A stretch of 12,347 bases of DNA from contig JBBSEZ010000303.1 of assembly GCA_038239195.1 (NCBI GenBank), positions 1 to 12,347 on the forward strand, given 5' to 3'. The DNA comes from JBBSEZ01 sp038239195. Lineage in GTDB: Bacteria > Planctomycetota > Planctomycetia > Gemmatales > Gemmataceae. Below the pieces are notes generated by a model, which was given only the letters and a program-made list of their open reading frames with translations, was not told the origin of the DNA and searched no databases. Each line of letters opens with the position of its first letter. Position 1 is the first letter of the stretch. Positions 6,770 to 12,347 of the stretch are shown here, in pieces. The position numbers and the translations under genes were made by a program.

Positions 6770-8971
6770 ATGCGACGCTACGCCGGTCGGGGGTTGGGTT
6801 TTTGGCCCGCTCTGGTTGGGCTGGCGGTCCTGCTGAGCGGGGGCACGGCCCGGGCCCAGACGGCCCCGCCCGTCCCCACGGTGCAGTTCGAGCCCAGCAC
6901 CTACTCGGTGAACAATAGCGCGGGGTCGGCGACCATCACCGTGACGCTCAGCGCCGTCTCGAGCGAGGTGGTCACCGCGAGCTACGCAACCAACGACGGC
7001 ACGGCGACAGCGCCTGCGGATTACCTGCCGGCGGTGGGGGTGGTGACCTTCGCCCCCGGCGAGACGAGCAAGAGTTTCCAGGTGACGATCATCAAGGATT
7101 CGACACCGAAGCCGTCCAAGGACTTCGGCTTGAGCCTCACCGGCGCGACGATCGCGACCGTGGGCATCCCCAGCATCGCTACGGTTAGCATTTTGGACGA
7201 CGTCGCGCCGCTGCCCACCGTGCAGTTCGACGTGAGCACCTACAGCGCCAACGTAACGGACGGCGCGGCAATCATTACAGTGGGCCTCGGCGGCACCTCC
7301 GCGCTCTCGGTGACGGTCAACTACGCGACCAGCGACGGGACGGCCGTCGCGGGGGATTACCTGCCGACAAGCGGTACGCTGACCTTCCACCCGGGCGCGG
7401 TGTCGCAGACCTTCGCGGTGCCGCTCGGCCCGAACGCCCCTCTCAGCACGGGAGGCAAAACGGTCAACCTGGCGCTGAGCGGCCCGACGAATGCCGTCCT
7501 CGGGGTCGTCTTCAACGCAACACTCCTTCTTGTCGCACCTCCCGTCCTGGTGATTGGGACGGGGCAAGACCTAATTGCCACGGTCCCGTCCACACCGCCC
7601 AAAACCCGACGGGACAAGAACGGCGTGAAAACACCGGGCGCTCTGAACCCGGCGAACAACTGGCCCGCGCCAGTGGATCTGTCGTTCAAGTCTACACTGG
7701 CGATCACCGCGACGAATAACAAGCTGGACTTCCAGGATTTTTACTTCGACGCCCCAGATGCCCTCGTACTCTTCCAGAATAGTGGCACGGTCTCCCTCGA
7801 AGCAACGGTGACCAAAGGTACGATAGGCGTTGTTTTCCAGGTAGTTCGCGATCCCGGCGACGCGGCCGCCGTGGCAGCCCTGGGGGCCAACGTCCCCACT
7901 ATCACCCCGGGCGCTCAGACCAAGGCTACGCTATCGACCAATGCCGTGGGCTCGTTCCAAGTCATTGCCTTCATCGACAAGAACGGTGACGGCAAGTGGG
8001 ACGCAAATGAGCCTGGCATCTCCCTGCCGCTACTCCTTGTCCAAGTTAAGGTCACAACAGATAAGAGCAGATTCAATTTGGCGAACTTCAAGGCCACCCT
8101 TTCGCCGCCTGTGAAATCGGATCGCGTGCGTGTCACCACGGGAAATTTCATCGTTGCCATGAAGAAGGCCGCCGCTGTAGAACTCGATGCAGACGTGACC
8201 TTGATAGGGGGCGGAAAGGATGGTCAGCGCGGCCTTGACCGGGCCTATGTCGGTTGGGCCAATGTCCTGACGAAAAAGGCCCCGGTTGGCACATACAAGT
8301 CGCTCCCCGGTAAGGCCGCGAAGACTTTGTCCTGGATCCATGCTATCAATGGCGGGATCAAGTTTGATAAGAAAACGAAGACGTTCTCCAGAACGACCTT
8401 TATTATCGGGCAGCCACCTCCTCCGAGCCCAGCAGGAGGAATGCCGCTCCCCCTGCTCGATTGTGGTAAGCCAAACAACATCGATGGCGGGTCCGACGTC
8501 ATGTTAAGCACGTCGCCAGTTGACGGAGGAGTCGCTGGGGCTACACCACTTGCCATTGGGCAGGCGAGGAACATCAGGGCTGTCGATTCCCCTGCCATGC
8601 CCTATTCTCTGAAGTGGCCTAGCACAGGAAATTTACACTCCGTCAAGTTCAACTTTGAGGCAACCGCCTATTTGACCGGCTGGACGAATTCGAATGGGGG
8701 GGGCCAACCAACACCCAACATCCCGAATTCCGTCGGGTTCAGGACGTTCACGGTGGCCTACCAGGTAGAGTGGTGGATGAGCGGAAAGTGGGGCGTATCG
8801 CCCGCGAAACCACCGGCCAACTACCAGCTCACCTTCATGTCGGCCACCATGGGAACATCGTCCCCATGGAACCCGCCGGCTGTATTTCCGCCAGCCCAGG
8901 CCGCGACAGCGACCAACTTGGAAGTGAGGCCACCCACTACCGCGGCTACGGGCTCATTTATTCTCCAATAA
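6770..8971 (+). CDS. Secreted protein with two Calx-beta domains and a calcium-loop-like motif
   Basis: A 733-residue protein. Residues 1-29 form a signal peptide (MRRYAGRG, hydrophobic core, cleavage after ARA). Two Calx-beta domains follow, about 37-144 and 149-255, each opening with PTVQF(E/D)xSTYS and carrying the family core YATxDGTA...DYLP...LTFxPG (about 72-97 and 185-209); these are calcium-binding beta sandwiches found in adhesins and surface proteins. The remaining 480 residues match no family I recognise. They contain an EF-hand-like loop, DKNGDGKWDANE (403-414), and a proline-rich linker near 555. GC content is high over the Calx-beta part and clearly lower afterwards, so the gene may be a fusion. 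There is no C-terminal anchor; it is probably exported. The ATG at 6770 is chosen because it begins the signal peptide; its ribosome site (GGGCAG) is weak. Confidence 0.85.
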   Translation: MRRYAGRGLGFWPALVGLAVLLSGGTARAQTAPPVPTVQFEPSTYSVNNSAGSATITVTLSAVSSEVVTASYATNDGTATAPADYLPAVGVVTFAPGETSKSFQVTIIKDSTPKPSKDFGLSLTGATIATVGIPSIATVSILDDVAPLPTVQFDVSTYSANVTDGAAIITVGLGGTSALSVTVNYATSDGTAVAGDYLPTSGTLTFHPGAVSQTFAVPLGPNAPLSTGGKTVNLALSGPTNAVLGVVFNATLLLVAPPVLVIGTGQDLIATVPSTPPKTRRDKNGVKTPGALNPANNWPAPVDLSFKSTLAITATNNKLDFQDFYFDAPDALVLFQNSGTVSLEATVTKGTIGVVFQVVRDPGDAAAVAALGANVPTITPGAQTKATLSTNAVGSFQVIAFIDKNGDGKWDANEPGISLPLLLVQVKVTTDKSRFNLANFKATLSPPVKSDRVRVTTGNFIVAMKKAAAVELDADVTLIGGGKDGQRGLDRAYVGWANVLTKKAPVGTYKSLPGKAAKTLSWIHAINGGIKFDKKTKTFSRTTFIIGQPPPPSPAGGMPLPLLDCGKPNNIDGGSDVMLSTSPVDGGVAGATPLAIGQARNIRAVDSPAMPYSLKWPSTGNLHSVKFNFEATAYLTGWTNSNGGGQPTPNIPNSVGFRTFTVAYQVEWWMSGKWGVSPAKPPANYQLTFMSATMGTSSPWNPPAVFPPAQAATATNLEVRPPTTAATGSFILQ

Positions 8972-9068
8972 GCAGTTAGGGAAAAATCTGTTCACACTTG
9001 CCAAACCGGACGCTATTGTGTTACTGGGTTTCACTGGGAAACAACTTCTGTGGTACTGCTTAGCCCCT

Positions 9069-9224
9069 TCCGAGTTCTCGGATCGGCGTTGGGAAAGCTG
9101 AAAGGAGAAGCCCAACCAGGGCTTGCCGGTGAGCGGGCAAAACAGATAAGGTGAAAGGGTGATTATGGGACAGGGGCTTGTGAGACGCTAGCCGCAGGGG
9201 TGGTGGAGGGAGCGTAGTTCAAGC
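9069..9224 (+). ncRNA. Candidate structured RNA or leader (stacked stem-loops)
   Basis: Four pairings lie in order: TCCGAG/CTCGGA around TT (9069-9082); AAGCCC/GGGCTT around AACCA (9108-9124); TTGCC/GGCAA around eight bases (9123-9140); and a long stem in which GCTTG (9176-9180) pairs with CAAGC (9220-9224) and ACGCT (9185-9189) with AGCGT (9211-9215), separated by a 4x4 internal loop. No U-run follows, so these are not simple terminators. The second and third helices share two bases and may be alternatives. I recognise no known RNA family. Confidence 0.35.
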
Positions 9225-9327
9225 TTTCCAGTTCTGTTCGCGGCGCGGTCTTGAGACCTCCATGCAGGAAGCCCGTTCTTCCTTGGGAGCCTCATGGGCA
9301 GGCGGTTGCGAGGAGCGTCAGACTCGA

Positions 9328-9353
9328 AAGCCTAACCTAAGCCTGAGAGGCTT
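9328..9353 (+). promoter_or_regulatory. Hairpin with two competing left arms upstream of the 9400 gene
   Basis: AAGCCT occurs at 9328-9333 and again at 9339-9344; both can pair with AGGCTT at 9348-9353. The inner pairing makes a tight 6-bp stem with a GAG loop, followed by the T-rich TATCTCT. This could be a weak terminator or attenuator 46 bases before the start codon. The signal is short and may be chance. Confidence 0.35.
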
Positions 9354-9387
9354 TATCTCTGCGCCCGTACGAACTTTCCTCGATCCA

Positions 9388-9393
9388 AAGAGG
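9388..9393 (+). promoter_or_regulatory. Shine-Dalgarno site fixing the start at 9400
   Basis: AAGAGG ends 6 bases before the ATG at 9400. The frame is open back to an ATG at 9262, but only the start at 9400 puts a signal peptide at the N-terminus. Confidence 0.7.
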
Positions 9394-9399
9394 TGCGCG

Positions 9400-10593
9400 A
9401 TGAGCCGGGTAGCAGCGACAAGGTGTACCGCCTGGGTGGTGTCAGTGTCGGGCCTTCTCGGCCTGCTCCTGCACCCCGTTGGCGCCAGTGAGGTCGTGAA
9501 AGGCAGGCCCAAGTACGGCCGTCTCGGCAAGGCGAATGCCGTGCTCCTGGAGGTGCGGGCTGCCACCCCGTTTGCGGGGAAGCCCATTGGCGACATCCCG
9601 ATGCGTTGGCTGGAAGTAGAAGTTACGGTGAAGGCGAGCGTGCCGACGCCTCTGCGGGTCAAGACCTTTCGGGTGCTCGTGGAGCAAGAGGTTCCAGAGG
9701 TTATCATCGTGGGGCAAGAGGTTCGGGAGCTTGACGTCATCCCCGGCCGACTGGGCCTGCAAGACTGGTTCCCCACGAAGAAGGGGGAGTTGCTCGTGGT
9801 GGCGTTCAACGGCGAAGCCGTCCGGGCCGCCAGGGAGATGGAGCCGTTGTCCTGGGGCAGATCCCCCGAAAAGGTGTGGCACGAATGCGAGGTGTTCAGC
9901 AGGGCCGTTTCCCGCGAGAAGAAGGCGGTCCCGGCGGCCTTGGCGGCCACCATCCGGAAGGAAAAGGCAAGCCTGAGTTCCGTCTTCTTCGGGTTGGTTG
10001 CGTCCACTGACAGGCTTCTGTTCGATGACAAGGAAGTGGCGCTGGCGGCTGCGGAATATCTCCGGGAGAAAAAGGTGCCCTTCTGGGAAAGGGCGGGCGT
10101 TTTTGACGGCTTGAGGGCGGTAGTAGCCCGCGACCCCGTGGCGGACCGGGCTATTATCCTTGCCGTGATCGACCTCGTGTTCGAGGCGGAGCGCAACAAA
10201 AGCCATCCCAGGGAGATCGGCAACATCCTCATGTTGCTGTCGGAATGCTTTTTCAGGGACCGGCCTGCGGCGTGCCGGCCCTTCATCAACGAGGAGACCC
10301 GCAAGAAGTTGCTGCGCATGGTGGAGGACAAAAAGATTGTGAACGACCGCAGGACGGAGCCCCTCCACGAGTGGCTCAAGGTGTCCACCCTCGTCACCCT
10401 CTCCGGTGCGGCGGAAGGGAACTCGGCGGCCTCGGCCCCGGAACAGCCCCCCGAAGAGGGGCCGGGCTCGACGCGCTCGCGCGGCGCCAATCTGTGGTGG
10501 GTCGCTGCCCTCTCTGGGACGGCCCTGGCGGTCACTGGCCTCGTCCTGGGGCTTTACTACGGCCGGCGGAAGGCCGGACTGAGCGCGAAGTGA
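9400..10593 (+). CDS. Secreted, C-terminally anchored protein of unknown function
   Basis: A 397-residue protein I cannot assign to a family. It begins with a signal peptide (MSRVAATR, hydrophobic core to about residue 28, cleavage near GAS-E). Residues 45-120 look beta-rich, with LEVEVTVKASV and FRVLVEQEVPEVIIVGQEV; residues about 150-340 are mostly charged helix, including AAEYLREKKVPFWERAG and a Cys at the ECFFRDRPAAC segment. A Pro/Glu/Ser-rich linker (about 335-362) leads to a C-terminal membrane helix (about 366-386) and a basic tail, GRRKAGLSAK. The layout is signal peptide, ectodomain, tail anchor. The downstream neighbour, after a 122-bp gap, has the same layout, so they may work together at the envelope. 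Product is real by codon use and start signals; role unknown. Confidence 0.8.
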   Translation: MSRVAATRCTAWVVSVSGLLGLLLHPVGASEVVKGRPKYGRLGKANAVLLEVRAATPFAGKPIGDIPMRWLEVEVTVKASVPTPLRVKTFRVLVEQEVPEVIIVGQEVRELDVIPGRLGLQDWFPTKKGELLVVAFNGEAVRAAREMEPLSWGRSPEKVWHECEVFSRAVSREKKAVPAALAATIRKEKASLSSVFFGLVASTDRLLFDDKEVALAAAEYLREKKVPFWERAGVFDGLRAVVARDPVADRAIILAVIDLVFEAERNKSHPREIGNILMLLSECFFRDRPAACRPFINEETRKKLLRMVEDKKIVNDRRTEPLHEWLKVSTLVTLSGAAEGNSAASAPEQPPEEGPGSTRSRGANLWWVAALSGTALAVTGLVLGLYYGRRKAGLSAK

Positions 10594-10702
10594 GTTTTTG
10601 CCCATTCGCGCCGACCTTCTGGGGCCCCCCGGAGCAGCGACTGCGGCTCTTCTGCACTGCAAACTTGGCTTGGGGCCCTTTGGTGCGGATGTTCGAGACA
10701 GC

Positions 10703-10708
10703 GGGAGG
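10703..10708 (+). promoter_or_regulatory. Shine-Dalgarno site fixing the start at 10716
   Basis: GGGAGG ends 7 bases before the ATG at 10716. Upstream in-frame ATGs, for example 10689, lack such a site and would push the signal peptide inward. Confidence 0.7.
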
Positions 10709-10715
10709 TGGGTCG

Positions 10716-11867
10716 ATGACTGCGGTCCTGTTGCCGTCCGTGTTGGTCCCCTTCGTCTCCCTGCTGCTGGCCGCCCCCGCACTCGCCGGCCCCGGCGCGC
10801 ATCCCCCGACCGCCTTGTGGAAGGCGGGTGAGGCGTGGAGGATCTCCGTCAAGTGCTTTTCCCCAGATGGTGCCGCCGGCGAGGAGGCCCCTGCCCCCGT
10901 TGCCCACTTCGGCATGTTCGTCGCCGTCGTGGGGACGGAGCAAGTGGAGGCAGTCGCGTGCTGGAAAGTGTTCTTCGTTTGCGACAACGGTGTCCGGGCG
11001 GACGTGGGCAGGGGCTACTACTTCGCGATCGACAAGCAGGCGGGCTGGCCGAGGAAAGTCGGCCGGGTGCATGGCCCGTGCGCTGCAACCCTCGAAACGC
11101 TCGGCGCCGGGGCCATCATCAAGGGGGCCCCCAAAGGGATCCCCCTGGAGTTCTTCCCTCTGCCGGAGCGACCGTTCCAGGCCAAGGTCGGTCTGGCGAC
11201 CTTGGCCGTCGAGCGGCGGGTGTCCGGCAGCGACATCACTTTGCAAGCGACCTACCGGGTAGGCGGCAAGGAGGTGTTGATGGTCCGGCAGAAATGGGCC
11301 CAGGGCGAGAAATGGTGGCGGGAGCACGAGAGGTACGTGAACGGCCGGAAGGACTTGCACGCGCGCATTACCCAACCGGCTGTCGCGGCCCCGGCGCCTC
11401 CCACCCGGCCGACGGCGCTGACGAAGGCAAAGTTGCGCCCCGCCGGCCGTTGGTCGCCCTTGTCGTACGACCTCAGGCTACAGGCCCGGCTGAGCCTCGT
11501 CGAGACCGACCCGCCGTTGGCGGATGTCTTGCAGCGCCTCCAGGAGGCGACCGGGCTATCCCTGACGCTGGGCACCGGCCTGGAGCGGCACGACCCCCAA
11601 CTGGGGAGCATGCAGATGTCCAACGTCCCGGTCTGGACGATCATGCACGCGCTGTCCACGAAGGACCTGGTGAACGGACGGTGGGAGAAAGTCGAGGATG
11701 GCTACCAGTTGGTGGCGGACGCCAGCCTGCGGGAGAGGCCCCTGCCGCCCCCCTTCTGGAATCGAACCACCATCCTGGCCGCCTCCGCCGGCACCCTCGC
11801 CCTCCTCCTTGCCGCCTGGGGGGGCCTGTTCGTCAGGCGCCGCCTCCAGGGCAGGGCCAAGGCCTGA
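10716..11867 (+). CDS. Secreted, C-terminally anchored protein with an STN-like (secretin N-terminal) domain
   Basis: A 383-residue protein. Residues 1-24 are a signal peptide ending ALA. Residues about 30-215 are of no recognised family, with several Cys (47, 82, 89, 122) and a Trp-rich segment, QKWAQGEKWWREHERY (192-207). After a Pro/Ala linker (about 220-245), residues about 255-335 resemble the short secretin/TonB N-terminal fold: 'ARLSLVETDPPLADVLQRLQ', EATGLSLTLG, then 'LGSMQMSNVPVWTIMHAL' and EDGYQLVAD. A membrane helix (351-372) and the basic tail RRRLQGRAKA close the protein. It is too short to be a secretin and has no beta-barrel part. The helix-plus-Arg end recalls sorting signals of exosortase type, but no PEP-like motif precedes it. 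The DUF1559 pseudopilin gene starts 60 bp downstream, so a link with pseudopilin or envelope assembly is possible. Confidence 0.78.
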   Translation: MTAVLLPSVLVPFVSLLLAAPALAGPGAHPPTALWKAGEAWRISVKCFSPDGAAGEEAPAPVAHFGMFVAVVGTEQVEAVACWKVFFVCDNGVRADVGRGYYFAIDKQAGWPRKVGRVHGPCAATLETLGAGAIIKGAPKGIPLEFFPLPERPFQAKVGLATLAVERRVSGSDITLQATYRVGGKEVLMVRQKWAQGEKWWREHERYVNGRKDLHARITQPAVAAPAPPTRPTALTKAKLRPAGRWSPLSYDLRLQARLSLVETDPPLADVLQRLQEATGLSLTLGTGLERHDPQLGSMQMSNVPVWTIMHALSTKDLVNGRWEKVEDGYQLVADASLRERPLPPPFWNRTTILAASAGTLALLLAAWGGLFVRRRLQGRAKA

Positions 11868-11912
11868 TTTCGCAAGCCGGGCCTCCCGATCGCCAAGCCA
11901 CTACAGGACACT

Positions 11913-11920
11913 GGAGGAGG
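11913..11920 (+). promoter_or_regulatory. Strong Shine-Dalgarno site of the DUF1559 gene
   Basis: GGAGGAGG ends 7 bases before the ATG at 11928. It is the best ribosome site in the window, suggesting the pseudopilin is made in quantity. Confidence 0.75.
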
Positions 11921-11927
11921 TAGGGTC

Positions 11928-12347
11928 ATGCACAGGAAGGCCCCAGGAGCCCGACTTGCCATGACCCTCATCGAGTTGCTGGTGGTCATCGCCATCATGG
12001 GCACGATGATGGGACTGCTCCTGCCCGCGATTCAGCAGGCGCGTGCCGCCGCCGCCAGCGTCCGCTGCCGGAACAACCTGCGGCAGATCGCCCTGGCCAC
12101 GCACCACTACCACGACGCGAATAACGCACTGCCGTGCAACTCCCTGGTAGACGGGGGAGGGCTCGGCCCACAGACCAGGGCGTGGAGCTGGCTGGCGCTG
12201 CTGCTCCCCTACCTGGAGCAGGACAACCTCTACCGCCAGGCCAACATCCCCACCAACACCCTCTACCAGAGCAGCGCCTCTGTCGCCACCCAGGTCCCTG
12301 CCTTCCTCTGCCCCAGCGACCCCTTTAGCGCGGCCGGCCCACGCGAC
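11928..12347 (+). CDS. DUF1559 pseudopilin-like protein, N-terminal part (continues at base 142)
   Basis: The first 140 codons of the gene whose end lies at 1-654. The N-terminus is a type IV/II prepilin-like leader: a basic MHRKAPGARLA, then MTLIELLVVIAIMG and a hydrophobic helix to about residue 35. The glutamate (E16) would be residue 5 of the mature protein if cleavage falls before M12. The residue before the cut would then be Ala (A11) instead of the usual Gly, which may slow or alter processing. After the helix come 'CRNNLRQIALATHHYHDAN', the family's conserved NNLKQIALAxHNYHD-type segment, and LLLPYLEQDNLYRQ. The frame runs off the window edge; through the 141-bp overlap it continues without a break and ends at 654. 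It sits downstream of two anchored secreted proteins on the same strand. Confidence 0.93.
   Translation, partial: MHRKAPGARLAMTLIELLVVIAIMGTMMGLLLPAIQQARAAAASVRCRNNLRQIALATHHYHDANNALPCNSLVDGGGLGPQTRAWSWLALLLPYLEQDNLYRQANIPTNTLYQSSASVATQVPAFLCPSDPFSAAGPRD
12207..12347. repeat. Terminal direct repeat, right copy (identical to 1-141)
   Basis: Right-hand copy of the end overlap, codons 94-140 of the DUF1559 gene. See the left copy for its meaning. Confidence 0.95.

Larger units (their letters stand above)
8972..9399. other. Gene-free stretch rich in inverted repeats
   Basis: 428 bp between the Calx-beta gene and the gene at 9400. It has lower GC than the flanking genes and no believable reading frame; the in-frame ATG at 9262 would only add a non-signal leader to the next gene. 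It contains a run of stem-loops between 9069 and 9224 and an AAGCCT/AGGCTT hairpin at 9339-9353, each listed separately. Confidence 0.6.

Noticed and set aside
6491..7567. Minus-strand frame of 358 codons opposite the Calx-beta region
   Set aside because: Arg/His/Gly-rich low-complexity translation; the + strand there encodes clear Calx-beta domains.
9090..9230. Group II intron or other known ribozyme in the 8972-9399 gap
   Set aside because: The GTGAG/GTGAAAG words looked suggestive, but there is no domain V hairpin, no boundary consensus and no maturase that I can recognise.
9318..10535. Long minus-strand open frame opposite the 9400 gene
   Set aside because: Ser/Arg/Thr-rich translation without domains, signal or ribosome site; it is the shadow of a + strand gene that has a signal peptide and a good start.
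10245..10715. Upstream extension of the STN-domain protein
   Set aside because: Overlaps the preceding gene out of frame; the signal peptide and ribosome site place the start at 10716.
1..12347. tRNA, rRNA genes and CRISPR arrays
   Set aside because: I found no tRNA-like cloverleaf, no rRNA segments and no regularly spaced repeats with unique spacers.

Overview
The window is GC-rich DNA from a planctomycete, most likely a Gemmata-like member of the Gemmataceae (inference). The grounds are a DUF1559 pseudopilin-like gene, a leucine-rich-repeat lipoprotein of the 'VTDxGLxxL' kind, a Calx-beta surface protein, a planctomycete-style Hsp70-like N-terminus, and secreted proteins with a C-terminal membrane anchor. 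All genes I can support lie on the + strand.

The most important structural fact is that bases 1-141 are identical to bases 12207-12347. Joining the ends gives a circle of 12,206 bp, and the join restores one intact reading frame: the DUF1559 gene starts at 11928, runs off the right end and continues at base 142 to its stop at 654 (310 aa). An exact overlap of 141 bp equals the largest default k-mer of a common metagenome assembler, so the contig probably came out as a closed loop. I see no replication initiator, partition, mobilisation, recombinase or intact transposase gene. The loop may be a plasmid with an unrecognised replicon, an excised or tandemly amplified chromosomal segment, or an assembly loop.

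Layout, read around the circle. (1) 9400-11867: two adjacent secreted, C-terminally anchored proteins of unknown function; the second carries a domain resembling the secretin/TonB N-terminal (STN) fold. (2) 11928-12347 plus 1-654: the DUF1559 pseudopilin. (3) 719-1222: a small LRR lipoprotein. (4) 1237-5202: a tight, overlapping cassette of a family 2 glycosyltransferase with membrane helices, a SAM methyltransferase and a large GT-C-type membrane protein, probably making or transferring lipid-linked sugars for an envelope glycoconjugate. (5) 5203-5732: a 530-bp gene-free stretch with two kinds of short tandem repeats. (6) 5733-6386: the first quarter or so of an Hsp70-like gene, cut off abruptly. 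(7) 6387-6769: a junction region with a possible minus-strand gene remnant. (8) 6770-8971: a secreted protein with two Calx-beta domains whose 3' two thirds falls markedly in GC. (9) 8972-9399: a gene-free stretch rich in inverted repeats, possibly a structured RNA or leader for the gene at 9400.

The envelope theme is consistent: nearly every intact product is secreted, lipid-anchored, membrane-embedded or makes envelope sugars. The 5.7-9.4 kb part looks rearranged, with a truncated gene, a remnant and a composition shift; the rest looks like ordinary planctomycete chromosome.
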